A stretch of 64,000 bases of DNA from JAEUMY01 sp031394355 (lineage in GTDB: Bacteria > Pseudomonadota > Gammaproteobacteria > Burkholderiales > Usitatibacteraceae). Both the position numbers and the translations under genes were made by a program. The notes below the pieces were generated by a model. The model did not search any database. It worked only from the letters and a program-made list of their open reading frames with translations, and was not told where the DNA came from. Position 1 is the first letter of the stretch, and the number at the start of each line of letters is the position of its first letter. Location of the stretch: contig JANNSU010000022.1 of NCBI GenBank assembly GCA_031394355.1, positions 1 to 64,000 on the forward strand, given 5' to 3'. Below, piece after piece: positions 42,934 to 51,539 of this stretch.

Positions 42934-43344
42934 TCAGAAATCCAGTGCAAGATGCCACTTCATGCCCGCCTGATCTGCCTGCGTGAGCACGGCGCGATAC
43001 TCCGCCAGGTCTTCCAGCACGGCCTCGGCCTCATCCACCGCTGTCGGCGTGGCACGAAGTGCCGCAGACAATTTGTCGAAGTAGGCCACGCCCTCCTGCG
43101 CGGGGAACCACTTTTCCGCAACCGACTCGCCATCGTCATCCTCATCAGCGAGTTCGACATCTTCGCCCAACAAATCGGCGAACTCCTCCATCGACTGACC
43201 GATGAAATCGTCCAGGTGCGGAATACCCAACGAATCCGCCAGCAGATCGAGCTCCTCGACGGCATGCGCAACGGCCTTGCCGTTCACGAAGGACTCGAAT
43301 CCGGGATCCTCGCTATCGAGGACGATGTAATAGGCGACTGACAT
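42934..43344 (-). CDS. Hypothetical acidic protein
   Basis: 136-residue very acidic protein (LGEDVELADEDDDGES) starting MSVAYYIVLDSEDPGFESFVNGKA. No family was recognised with confidence; the layout of an N-terminal strand followed by helices recalls small cytoplasmic DUF families. Starts 22 bases past an AGGAGAG stretch read on the minus strand. Confidence 0.75.
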   Translation of the reverse strand: MSVAYYIVLDSEDPGFESFVNGKAVAHAVEELDLLADSLGIPHLDDFIGQSMEEFADLLGEDVELADEDDDGESVAEKWFPAQEGVAYFDKLSAALRATPTAVDEAEAVLEDLAEYRAVLTQADQAGMKWHLALDF

Positions 43345-43451
43345 GAATAGACTCTCCTCGACTGTTGAGTGGATGCGTTTGAGCCGCTAGTTTAATGGCG
43401 GTCGCCGTCCGGCAGATGACAGCAGTCTTGCAGCATGGAGTGAGGGAAACG

Positions 43452-43567
43452 CTGATCAAGTTCAAAGAACCCGTCATACCGGCGAAAGCCGGTATCCAGC
43501 CTTGAATGCAATCAACATGTTGCGAAGTCATGGATACCGGCTTTCGCCGGTATGACAACTTGATCAG
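43452..43567. repeat. REP pair in inverted orientation (GTCATACCGGCGAAAGCCGG type)
   Basis: GTCATACCGGCGAAAGCCGGTATCCA-type copies at 43473-43498 and, inverted, at 43531-43556. The outer arms extend to CTGATCAAGTT/AACTTGATCAG (43452-43462 with 43557-43567), making a 116-bp two-armed element of MITE-like shape. Confidence 0.9.
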
Positions 43568-43574
43568 ATGTTCC

Positions 43575-43889
43575 TTAGGCATCGCGGCCACCCTTTGCCG
43601 CCCAGGCACTGTGAAGCAGCCGCTTCACGACAGGTGCCGCAGCAGGCGCGAGCGCGATGCGGATGCCGGCGACCTTGCCGCCCCAGATGAGTTTTTCCAC
43701 GAATTCAGGATAGAGCGCCAACGCCTGCTCGCGTTCCAACTCGCTCACAAACACATGCAGATGCGATTCACCCGGCGGTATGGTTGCGAATATTCGCCCC
43801 TGCACCCGCCATGAGTTGTACTGGTGATGCGGCGACTCGGTGGCGCCTGGCAGGGAGAGCGCATGGCGGCGGGCGGTGGGGAACTTCAT
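43575..43889 (-). CDS. MmcQ/YjbR-like DNA-binding family protein
   Basis: 104-residue YjbR-fold protein from the ATG at 43889: ARRHALSLPGATESPHHQYNSWRVQGRIFATIPPGE at the start, then the C-terminal helices LIWGGKVAGIRIALAPAAAPVVKRLL. The family is named for a double-wing DNA-binding-like fold, but function is unproven. A palindrome (43786-43797) encodes RIFA where relatives have KIFA or RIFA, a natural fit. Confidence 0.83.
   Translation of the reverse strand: MKFPTARRHALSLPGATESPHHQYNSWRVQGRIFATIPPGESHLHVFVSELEREQALALYPEFVEKLIWGGKVAGIRIALAPAAAPVVKRLLHSAWAAKGGRDA
43786..43797. repeat. GCGAATATTCGC palindrome, site 16
   Basis: 12-mer inside the YjbR-like gene, read as RIFA; the flanks are T and C. 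Confidence 0.97.
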
Positions 43890-44006
43890 GGCGTGTGAAT
43901 GCGTATCCGGTGTGTGCTGCGTTGGGGCGTCCATTGGGCCCGGCATCGGGAACACGTCCTTTGGACTGAATGCATAAGCTGCAGCGCCTGGGACCAGACT
44001 TCGCTG

Positions 44007-44438
44007 TCACGTCGTAGAAGACGCTGCGGGCGGCGGGGCGGGCTGATGTTCAACACGCTCCAACGATTCATCCAGACAAGCCCAGCTCGGCGCGCTGGCG
44101 GCCCAGATGTTTGTAGTCGGTTTGATGGATGACTGATCGTCCAGCGTGCCGACCCGCACCACCGTGAGACTGGGCCGCGCGGACGAGTTGGCGAAGAGAT
44201 GGCTTCCACATGCCGGACAGAAGCGGCGTCGCACTTCATTGCCGCTGGCGGCCGTGCGCAAGTATTCACCCATCTGGCCCGTGACCTCGATGGCCGCACT
44301 CGGGACAATCGCGTTCACGGTGCCGTTGCTCGCGATGCGCTGGCAATCGCGGCACCAGCAAACGCGCGTGGCGATGGGTTCTGCGGTGAGTCGATAAGTC
44401 ACGCCACCGCAAAGGCAGCTACCGGTTCGTTCGGTCAT
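44007..44438 (-). CDS. GFA (Gfa/CENP-V) family zinc protein
   Basis: 143-residue GFA-family protein from the ATG at 44438. Zinc ligands are ordered as usual: GSCLCGGVTY, CWCRDCQRIA and FCPACGSHLF. The family is named for S-hydroxymethylglutathione synthase, but most members are uncharacterised. C-terminus is Ala/Pro-rich. Confidence 0.88.
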   Translation of the reverse strand: MTERTGSCLCGGVTYRLTAEPIATRVCWCRDCQRIASNGTVNAIVPSAAIEVTGQMGEYLRTAASGNEVRRRFCPACGSHLFANSSARPSLTVVRVGTLDDQSSIKPTTNIWAASAPSWACLDESLERVEHQPAPPPAASSTT

Positions 44439-44556
44439 GGATGTTCGCCCGTCATGTGAAAGTCGGCAGTGTGGCCCACCAAGCATCATTGATGCAATGC
44501 TCCACCCCAATGCGGCGGCGCAAGACCGTTTTCGGCCCGGGAGAAATCAATCTCCC

Positions 44557-45939
44557 TCAGTCCAGTGAAACGCTTCTTCCCGCCACCGCCATATCCGCCG
44601 TCCACTCGAGCTCCGCACGCACACGATCCCGCAGCGCCATTGACGCCAGCGGCTCGCCATGCACGACCCACGTGTTTCGCGGCGGCTTGGTGAAGCCGCC
44701 GAGCCAATGCATGAGCCCGTCCTGATCGGCATGTGCGGAGAGGCCACCGATGGTGAACACCCGCGCGCGAACGAGAATGGTCTCTGCGAATATTCGCACT
44801 GACTTCGCACCATCGACGATGCGGCGCCCGAGCGTGCCTTCTGCCTGAAAGCCGGCGAACACGACCGTGCTTTCGCGTCGCGCGAGATTGTGAAAGAGAT
44901 GATGGCGGATGCGGCCGCCTTCGCACATGCCGCTCGCAGAGATGATGACGGCACCGCCCTTCAGCATGTTGAGCCGTCGGGATGCCTCCACATCGCTCAC
45001 CAGTTCAACGCGCATCCCCTTCATGCGTCCGGCCATGAGATCGTGCAACGCCTGACTGTCTTCGTCATGCAGCTCTGGCCAGGCCATGACCATGCGGGTC
45101 ACGGCCTCTGCCATGGGCGAATCGACATACACCGTCATGGGTGGCACCCTGCCCTGGCGAGCCAGTCGAGCGATGTAGAACAGGATGTCCTGCGTGCGGC
45201 CCACGGCGAAGGCGGGAATGATGACGTTGCCGCCGCGCGAACGCAGCGTGTCGGTCAGCGCATAGGCGAATTCATCCATCGTCTGCGCGGCATTCTTGTG
45301 CAGCCGGTTGCCATAGGTGGATTCGATGAGCAGCGTGTCGGCATGCGCGACGCGCACCGGGTCGCGCACGATGGGATGCCCGCGTTGCCCGAGATCGCCG
45401 GAGAACACGATCGTGTGGACGTCACTGCCGTGCTGCAATTGCACCTCGACACTCGCCGAGCCGAGAATGTGTCCCGCATCACGCAATACGCAGGTCACGC
45501 CTGGCCCCGGCTGAAACGCTTCGTCATACGCCACAGGATCTAGGTGTTTCAGGCTGCGTACCGCCTCCTGGCTGGTGTAGAGCGGATGCACAGTCCGCTT
45601 GCCGTCGCGGCTGTCACGCTCCGCCTCTTTCTCCTGCAGATGGCCGCTGTCCGGGAGCAGCACGGACAGGAGATCGGCGGTCGCCGCCGTGGTATGCACC
45701 CGGCCGCGAAAGCCCTGCGCGACCAGTCGCGGAATCAGCCCCGAGTGATCAAGGTGGGCGTGCGAGAGCAGCACGAAGTCGATGTCGGCGGGCTTGAAGG
45801 CAAACTGCTGGTTGCGCTTCGCCGCCTGACGTCCACCCTGCAGCAGCCCGCAGTCGATGAGAAACCGCGCAGCATCCGTTTCAACGAGGTAGCAGGAGCC
45901 GGTCACTTCACCCGCCGCACCGAGGAAGGTGAGCTTCAA
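44557..45939 (-). CDS. Beta-CASP metallo-beta-lactamase RNase (CPSF/YsgF type)
   Basis: 460-residue RNA-processing nuclease. MBL metal motifs are LLSHAHLDHSGLIPRL, DAGHILGSA and FSGDLGQRG, then the beta-CASP insert with VIIPAFAVGRTQDILFYI, ISASGMCEGGRIRHHL and GGLSAHADQDGLMHW. It starts MKLTFLGAAGEVTGSCYL as bacterial archaeal-CPSF-like enzymes do. It likely degrades or trims RNA. A palindrome at 44786-44797 encodes RIFA in SVRIFAETI. Confidence 0.92.
   Translation of the reverse strand: MKLTFLGAAGEVTGSCYLVETDAARFLIDCGLLQGGRQAAKRNQQFAFKPADIDFVLLSHAHLDHSGLIPRLVAQGFRGRVHTTAATADLLSVLLPDSGHLQEKEAERDSRDGKRTVHPLYTSQEAVRSLKHLDPVAYDEAFQPGPGVTCVLRDAGHILGSASVEVQLQHGSDVHTIVFSGDLGQRGHPIVRDPVRVAHADTLLIESTYGNRLHKNAAQTMDEFAYALTDTLRSRGGNVIIPAFAVGRTQDILFYIARLARQGRVPPMTVYVDSPMAEAVTRMVMAWPELHDEDSQALHDLMAGRMKGMRVELVSDVEASRRLNMLKGGAVIISASGMCEGGRIRHHLFHNLARRESTVVFAGFQAEGTLGRRIVDGAKSVRIFAETILVRARVFTIGGLSAHADQDGLMHWLGGFTKPPRNTWVVHGEPLASMALRDRVRAELEWTADMAVAGRSVSLD
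44786..44797. repeat. GCGAATATTCGC palindrome, site 17
   Basis: Full 14-mer inside the beta-CASP gene, read as RIFA. Confidence 0.97.
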
Positions 45940-46061
45940 GTCCCGATATCCTGCGTGCTAATCTCGGCGATCCTCTGCATCTGGGTCATCATCTTTGGCT
46001 CTCCATTCAAGTTGACTATTGATGATTCCATATTGCATGACAGCAAATTCAACGCGATCCG

Positions 46062-46139
46062 TCATGCCGGCGAAGGCCGGAATCCAGCGTCGTTCGATTC
46101 AAAGTCACTGGACCCCGGTGCGGTTACGTAAACTCGCCG
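46062..46139. repeat. REP (GTCATGCCGGCGAAGGCCGG) plus GGTTACGTAAACTCGCCG segment
   Basis: A REP copy at about 46065-46092 is followed by ACTGGACCCCGG and an 18-bp segment GGTTACGTAAACTCGCCG (46122-46139). The 18-mer recurs inverted inside a REP copy at 52886-52903. Confidence 0.85.
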
Positions 46140-46203
46140 AGGCGACGATATCTGTAATAAGTTCTGGAATTCTCAATAGATCGCATCGCTATCGTCCCTC
46201 GAC

Positions 46204-47475
46204 ATGAATTTCGCTGCGTCTGATCCGCATATTCTTGGCCTGCTGGTGTCCTTTGGGTTGGGGCTCCTCATCGGCATCGAGCGCGAGCGTAGCAAGGGCA
46301 CTGGCCCCACGCGAGCGTTTGCGGGTGTGCGTACATTCACCATTGTCGCCCTGACTGGCTGCCTCTGCCGCATTCTTGATCAACATCTTGATCCCGCAGG
46401 GCCGCCGATGCTGGTCTTGGTTGGTGCGGTGCTGGTCGGTGTCTTCAGCGCCATCGCATACTGGCGCGACCGTTCCCGCGATCCGGGTGTGACAACAGAG
46501 TTGGCGCTCTTCACCACCTATCTCCTCGGCGTGACAACCGTACCAGAGCCCGCGATCGCAGCGGGCGCGGGTGTGGTGGTGGCGCTGCTCCTGGCGTTGC
46601 GCCATCCGCTGCATCGCCTGTCGCGTGTTCTCCTTTCGGATGCCGATCTGCGCAGCGGGCTGCTGCTGGCGGCGACGGCACTTGTGGTGCTGCCACTCTT
46701 GCCTGACAGCGGGCCAAGCTGGGCGCCCGCGCTGAACCCGCATCGTGTCTGGCGGCTGGTGGTGCTGGTGCTCCTGCTGCAGGCGGCCGGACAGGTTGCG
46801 CTGCGAATATTCGGACCACATGGCGGGCTGGCCCTGTCCGGCTTTCTCTCCGGCTTCATTTCCAGCACGGCCACCATCGCTGCCATGGGTCAGCATTCGC
46901 GCACCTACCCTGCTCAGCTTCAAGCCAGCGCCAACGGCGCACTGTTGTCGAATCTCGCCACCGTGATCCAGTTGGCCGTCCTTGCGGCCGCCATCAATCC
47001 AAGCCTGCTGCGAGCCATCGGATGGCCGCTGATCGGTGCCGCCGCAGGCGCCCTTCTCGCAGCATTGGCGGGATGGCGACGCGGCAGCAGATCGGCAGAA
47101 ACCATGAGCGAACCCCACGCGGCAGCATTCCAACCGTGGCATGCCGTCGGATTCGCCGCACTCATGACCGGCGTCACGGCCTGGGTGTCGTGGATGCAGA
47201 GTACGGTGGGATCGGCCGCCGCGACGGTGTCCATTGCGGTCGCTGGCTTCGCCGATGCGCACGCGGCCGCCACGGCGGCGTTTGCGCTGATGATGCAGGT
47301 GGGTCAGACCGGTGTTGATGTCGGCCTCCTGATGATGCTGGGTGTCAGCACCAATACGGTCAGCAAAGCAATCGCTGCCACCGCAGGCGGTGGGCCGAAA
47401 TTCCTGCAGAGGCTGCTGCCGGGGCTGGTGGCGCTGCTGCTGGGCGGTTGGGCAGGCTGGTGGTTCGGGCGCTGA
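46204..47475 (+). CDS. MgtC/SapB family membrane protein with DUF4010 domain
   Basis: 423-residue membrane protein. The N-terminal part has the MgtC marks GLGLLIGIERERS and TFTIVALTG (residues 15-60), and about twelve hydrophobic helices follow, the last 210 residues being a DUF4010 domain (GGLALSGFLSGFISSTATIAAMG). MgtC relatives bear on magnesium and phosphate stress; this longer type is uncharacterised. One one-mismatch palindrome (46803-46814) encodes RIFG. Confidence 0.88.
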   Translation: MNFAASDPHILGLLVSFGLGLLIGIERERSKGTGPTRAFAGVRTFTIVALTGCLCRILDQHLDPAGPPMLVLVGAVLVGVFSAIAYWRDRSRDPGVTTELALFTTYLLGVTTVPEPAIAAGAGVVVALLLALRHPLHRLSRVLLSDADLRSGLLLAATALVVLPLLPDSGPSWAPALNPHRVWRLVVLVLLLQAAGQVALRIFGPHGGLALSGFLSGFISSTATIAAMGQHSRTYPAQLQASANGALLSNLATVIQLAVLAAAINPSLLRAIGWPLIGAAAGALLAALAGWRRGSRSAETMSEPHAAAFQPWHAVGFAALMTGVTAWVSWMQSTVGSAAATVSIAVAGFADAHAAATAAFALMMQVGQTGVDVGLLMMLGVSTNTVSKAIAATAGGGPKFLQRLLPGLVALLLGGWAGWWFGR

Positions 47476-47507
47476 CGCACCCCCCTGCCCGGGCAAGCAT
47501 CGTTGCG

Positions 47508-47969
47508 TCAGCGGACGACCAGTACCGGAATCTTGCAGTGCGTGAGCACCTTCACCGTCTCGCTGCCGAGCAACAGACCCGACAGACCCTTGCGACCGTG
47601 TGACGCCATCACGATGGCATCGCAGCCCAAGTCCACCACCTTCTTGAGAATCGCAGCGGCGGGTCCGTCGCTACGCTCCATCGCAACGGATGCGTTGACC
47701 CCCGCCTCGGTAGCCCGTCCCAGCACGAGTGACAACGCGGCTTCTGCCTCCTTGCGGGTCTGTTCTTCGAAGGCGGACTGTGAATAGGCAGACTCCATCG
47801 CGCCCGGTGACACGATGGCTGCCTCGCCATAGTAGACAGGCATGAACTGCGGCATGGCGTAGAACGCGGTGAGCTTGGCGCCAGCGAGCTTTGCCAACTT
47901 CACTGCCTCGGCGACGGCCTTGCCGGATAGCTCGGAACCGTCGGTGGGAACCAGAATATGGGTGTACAT
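47508..47969 (-). CDS. Universal stress protein (UspA family)
   Basis: 153-residue UspA-domain protein: MYTHILVPTDGSELSGKAVAEAVKLA at the start and the ATP-loop GCDAIVMASHGRKGLSGLLLGSETVKVL at the end, so it probably binds ATP. AGGAGG stands five bases before the ATG at 47969 and sets the start; a GTG two codons up is too close to it. Confidence 0.93.
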   Translation of the reverse strand: MYTHILVPTDGSELSGKAVAEAVKLAKLAGAKLTAFYAMPQFMPVYYGEAAIVSPGAMESAYSQSAFEEQTRKEAEAALSLVLGRATEAGVNASVAMERSDGPAAAILKKVVDLGCDAIVMASHGRKGLSGLLLGSETVKVLTHCKIPVLVVR

Positions 47970-48074
47970 GTGCACCTCCTGAAGCAGTGATGGGGTACAC
48001 CCATTCTAGGCATCGGCACAGGCAGGAATTTGATCCTTGTCAAACGCGGCCGGGATCGTTGGGCAACCTGGAGA

Positions 48075-48344
48075 TCAGCCCGGCGGCCCGAACAACCCCT
48101 GCATCAGCTCCCACTCCGCATTGGTCGACCACTTGCCGCCAGGGCTACTGCGGTATTCGCGGGTGATGCCTTTGGACTGGCGCGTGACGGTGAGCGACAC
48201 ACGCTTGGCGCGCACCGCCACCGTGCGGGTCACGTCACCCTGGCTGCTCTCCATCACGACAAAGTCGTCCTTCTTGTAGCCCATGCGCTCAACCACCTGA
48301 ATGAAGTGCAGGTATTCCTCGCCGCTGGTGATGGCTACTGACAT
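48075..48344 (-). CDS. Hypothetical protein
   Basis: 89-residue protein (MSVAITSGEEYLHFIQVVERMG, then TRTVAVRAKRVSLTVTRQSKG). No family recognised. Its ATG overlaps the stop of the YjbR-like gene by one base, so the two are co-translated. Confidence 0.7.
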   Translation of the reverse strand: MSVAITSGEEYLHFIQVVERMGYKKDDFVVMESSQGDVTRTVAVRAKRVSLTVTRQSKGITREYRSSPGGKWSTNAEWELMQGLFGPPG

Positions 48345-48727
48345 CAGGTTCTCCTTGGTGGTTGTTGTGCTGAGTCTGCCAGTCCCAGGCTCGCGCGCAG
48401 CTTCCGCGTGAGTCCAGCCGCGACCAGCTCATGCGAGCGGGTCAACAATGCCTTCAACTCGGCATCGCCAATCTGCTTCAGATCGATGATCTGCACCCAT
48501 TTCACGCGAGCCAGATAAGGGGCGGGAATGAAGCCCGCGCGGTCGGTGAGTTCGAGGAAACGCTCTGCATCCACCTTGAATGACACCGTGGGCTTGCCGT
48601 CGTTGTCTGCGCATGCGACGGCGAACATCTTGTTACCGACGGAATAGACCAGATCAATACCCCACTTCACGTCATGCGTGGCGGCGGGAAGAGCGGCGCA
48701 GAATTTCTGGATGGCATTGAGATTCAC
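48344..48727 (-). CDS. MmcQ/YjbR-like family protein
   Basis: 127-residue YjbR-fold protein: VKWGIDLVYSVGNKMFAVA, PTVSFKVDAERFLELTDRAGFIPAPYLARVKWVQI, then LLTRSHELVAAGLTRK. The GTG at 48727 is chosen as the family start; the frame continues to 48904 without a family match. Second YjbR gene in the window; in one unit with the hypothetical gene after it. Confidence 0.82.
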   Translation of the reverse strand: MNLNAIQKFCAALPAATHDVKWGIDLVYSVGNKMFAVACADNDGKPTVSFKVDAERFLELTDRAGFIPAPYLARVKWVQIIDLKQIGDAELKALLTRSHELVAAGLTRKLRASLGLADSAQQPPRRT

Positions 48728-48904
48728 GATGAGGGAATTGTATCGGCGAGGTGGCTTTGGTGGCTCACCCTCTACACGAAAGTGGCCCTGCCAAGCATTG
48801 GAACTTTGCGGACTTCGCTGGTCGGCGTGATTCTGCTGGTTCCTGCAGCTGGGCTGGGTGGGTAGTTGATTGAAAGCAGGTGCAAGAAACTGGCGCAGCA
48901 ACAA

Positions 48905-49104
48905 GCGCTGCGATTATTCTCAATCAGCCCTACGTAGCCTGAATTGCTACATTGCTAGACCTGACCCTGAGGTCTGCTGAGGTCTGTCGTGTGACCCTGA
49001 GGTCTGTCGTGACCCTGAGGTCTGTCGGCTACCGAACTCCTGCCGAAGTCGCCCGCAAAGCTACGCGTGGTGCAGTTGGAAGTTGAATGCACCCCTCCCC
49101 ACGA
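48905..49104. repeat. GACCCTGAGGTCTGTCGT tandem repeat
   Basis: Within this 200-base gap, 48961-49028 holds four uneven units of GTGACCCTGAGGTCTGTC (units of 11-19 bases). Nothing else was recognised in the gap. Confidence 0.85.
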
Positions 49105-50181
49105 CTACTGCTTCCTGGCCCGGTCGATCACCGCGCGCGCCCAGCGCACCGCGACCTCCGGATAGTCCGCCGGGTAACGCGGCCCATCCTTGGTCATGAC
49201 GACAAGTGAGTGCCCTACATCTGGCAAGGTACGCACAGTCACGTCGCGCCCGCTCTGGCGCAGGGCATCGAAGACCGCAACTGTGCTGGGTGGATCGACA
49301 ACTTCATCGTTCGCGCCGATCACGAGGAGCAGTGGCGCACGTGCCTCGCGAAACGCGGGGGTCGGGTCGTAGTTGATCTTCTGTGTGAACGCGCGATAGA
49401 ACGCCGCCGGATTGCTGCGCGGATTGCGGACTCGCTGCGGAATCTGGGGTGCGAAGCGCGCGAAAGATTGGAGCCGCTTTTCGAGCGCATCACGCCGCTC
49501 CTGCATGGCGGCGGAGGGTGAGCCGGGCGCATCCAGCTTCGCGATCTGGCCATAAAACGCCCACAGCGCTGCCTTGGCTTCTGTTGCGGCATCGACATCC
49601 TCGTCCGTCGCGCCAGTTGCACGAATCGCGCGGGCCGTCGAGAACAGCGTTTGCTCGTAGGGCCTCACGCCCGACCCGGAACTGAGCACGACAAACGCGA
49701 TGCGCGGATCGCGGCTGGCGGCAAGCGTGCCGATCCAGGCACCCTCACTGCGACCGAGCACGCCAACCTGATCGGCAACGATGTCCCTGCGCTCGCGCAG
49801 ATACCTGACCCCGGCGGCGAGGTCGGCCGCGAGGTCGTCGTAGTCGGACGTGTCCAGGTCTCCCGTGGATTTTCCCGAGCCGCGCTTGTCGTAGAGCAGC
49901 ACCGCGAAGCCGCCGCGCACAAACGCATTCGCATGTATCCGCAATGCAGGCTCGTCAAAGGTCCCGCCACCGGCACCATGCACCATCACGACGGCGGGGA
50001 ACGGGCCATTGCCTTCCGGCTTGAGGACAGCGCCTGAGAGTTTGACGTCGGCATTCGAAAACGACACGGGCGCCACCGCGAATGCGAATGGCGGCATGCC
50101 GTCGGCGGGCTGCCGAGCGTGGGCGGGGGAGAATCCGATCAGGGCGCAGACTGCGAAGAGAGTGGCAGAAGCGAACTTCAT
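49105..50181 (-). CDS. Exported alpha/beta hydrolase
   Basis: 358-residue secreted or periplasmic hydrolase from the ATG at 50181; the signal peptide ends AHARQ. The fold shows VVMVHGAGGG (oxyanion side), LLYDKRGSGKS, nucleophile GRSEGAWIG, Asp in GANDEVVDPP and His in DVGHSL. Esterase or peptidase of the dienelactone-hydrolase-like group; substrate unknown. Confidence 0.87.
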   Translation of the reverse strand: MKFASATLFAVCALIGFSPAHARQPADGMPPFAFAVAPVSFSNADVKLSGAVLKPEGNGPFPAVVMVHGAGGGTFDEPALRIHANAFVRGGFAVLLYDKRGSGKSTGDLDTSDYDDLAADLAAGVRYLRERRDIVADQVGVLGRSEGAWIGTLAASRDPRIAFVVLSSGSGVRPYEQTLFSTARAIRATGATDEDVDAATEAKAALWAFYGQIAKLDAPGSPSAAMQERRDALEKRLQSFARFAPQIPQRVRNPRSNPAAFYRAFTQKINYDPTPAFREARAPLLLVIGANDEVVDPPSTVAVFDALRQSGRDVTVRTLPDVGHSLVVMTKDGPRYPADYPEVAVRWARAVIDRARKQ

Positions 50182-50399
50182 GGTTTGGCGTGAACGGTTC
50201 TTGAACGCAAGGCCGGGATGGTGATGACACTCATGAGTGGACATTTCACTTGGCGCAAAGACCCATCCTAGGCGCGCTCGCGTTGCCGGGTGTAGCCATT
50301 TGCAACGTTGCGTGGCGGTGGGGACAGGTGCGGCGGCGGGTGCGCCGTGCAGAGCGGGATTGAATCGACACGCGGAGCAATTCGGCACAACTCTGCGCA

Positions 50400-51101
50400 C
50401 TACAAAGCCAGGGTCTCGCGCTCGTCAGGCTGGGAGCCCCGCGCGGTTCCTGCGCGTTGCCAATCGACTGCCAGCAAGACAGCAGCGATCGGAAAGAGCA
50501 CCGCATAGCCAATGATGCCGACATTGCGAATGCTCATGTCGGCAAGCGGAACGCCGGCCAATCCCGCAAAGGCGAATACCACGCTGGCGTAGAGCAGGCG
50601 TCGCGCAACACGCGCCCGCCCGGCACCTTGAGTGACCGCCGCTGCGCAGAGTGCAGCGACCGGAAAGAAGACATCCCACGCCAGGATGTCCAGCGCATAG
50701 ACGATCGAGGGCCACTTGAAGGAAAAGACCAGCGCAGCCCAATCCTGCGACGCAATGGCGGGCTGCCGACTCAGCGTCAGCACGCTGAAATGAACGCTCG
50801 ATGTGACCACCGCGCAAAGGCTCATGAACACGATGCCTAGCACCGCGAGCGCCTTGCGCTCATCCGCCGCCTGCGCGTGCAATGCGACAGTGAAGGCCAC
50901 CATTGCCGGGGCGATGGCGAGAATCAACACCTCCATCGCGGTGAACCACGGGTCTTGTATGGGTACATCCGGCGAGGGCAGGGTGTAAAGCCCGACGCCG
51001 AGGGCGATTGCGTAGGCTGCACAGAGCGCGCCGACGCCATGGCCTGCTGCGATGCCGAGTCGCAGATGTGCGGGCGCGGTGGACTGGGTTACGGTGGCGA
51101 T
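50400..51101 (-). CDS. Membrane protein, start codon unclear (possible mutated start)
   Basis: The frame has five hydrophobic helices (residues from MEVLILAIAPAMVAFTVALHA to IIGYAVLFPIAAVLLAVDW). The first ATG is at 50936, with no ribosome site. Protein-like sequence continues upstream in frame: APAHLRLGIAAGHGVGALCA, then AIALGVGLYTLPSPDVP, back to ATC at 51101-51099 (read ATCGCCACC), preceded by TGAGAG. No ATG, GTG or TTG occurs in this frame between a stop near 51133 and 50936. It may use ATC, or be a pseudogene whose ATG was lost. Function unknown. Confidence 0.6.
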   Translation of the reverse strand: MATVTQSTAPAHLRLGIAAGHGVGALCAAYAIALGVGLYTLPSPDVPIQDPWFTAMEVLILAIAPAMVAFTVALHAQAADERKALAVLGIVFMSLCAVVTSSVHFSVLTLSRQPAIASQDWAALVFSFKWPSIVYALDILAWDVFFPVAALCAAAVTQGAGRARVARRLLYASVVFAFAGLAGVPLADMSIRNVGIIGYAVLFPIAAVLLAVDWQRAGTARGSQPDERETLAL

Positions 51102-51202
51102 TTGGACACTCTCAGGCTTGTATGGATCTTCGAACTATCGCTGAGTGCGCCACCCTGACGCAACAGAATACTGTCCGAGCAGGGTTGCTTCGAGCTGCCC
51201 CT

Positions 51203-51214
51203 GCGAATATTCGC
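51203..51214. repeat. GCGAATATTCGC palindrome, site 18
   Basis: Full 14-mer, 15 bases after the ftsB stop and upstream of the membrane gene. Confidence 0.97.
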
Positions 51215-51229
51215 AACTGACACAGCTCT

Positions 51230-51517
51230 CTACTTCCCCCCCACCTTCTTCTCCACAATCTGCACAAACAACTCATCCGGCTTGATCATGCCCAGATCAT
51301 TCCGCGCACGCTCTTCCACCGCACCAAGCCCCTGCTTCAGATCGCGCACTTCCGCATCCAGTCCCGCATTGCGCTGGGCCAGTTGCATGTTGGATTCCTT
51401 CGCTGTCTCTAGCTGACGTCCGATATCCCACACCTTGGTCCAGCCGCCCTTGCCAAACCAGAGCGGCCACTGGATCGCGAGGATTAGGCCGGTGAGGACG
51501 TAGGCGAGATACTTCAT
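51230..51517 (-). CDS. ftsB: Cell division protein FtsB
   Basis: 95-residue bitopic septum protein. One membrane helix (LAYVLTGLILAIQWPLWFG), then a coiled coil (QLETAKESNMQLAQRNAGLDAEVRDLKQG) and the conserved ERARNDLGMIKPDELFVQIV. It forms the FtsQ-FtsL-FtsB complex. It ends the conserved cluster pyrG-kdsA-eno-ftsB, 22 bases after eno. Confidence 0.95.
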   Translation of the reverse strand: MKYLAYVLTGLILAIQWPLWFGKGGWTKVWDIGRQLETAKESNMQLAQRNAGLDAEVRDLKQGLGAVEERARNDLGMIKPDELFVQIVEKKVGGK

Positions 51518-51539
51518 GAGTCAGCGGTGTCGGAGGTGA

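Noticed and set aside
46189..47496. 435-residue minus-strand open frame opposite the MgtC-like gene
   Set aside because: Gln/His/Arg-rich shadow of a membrane protein gene, no motif.
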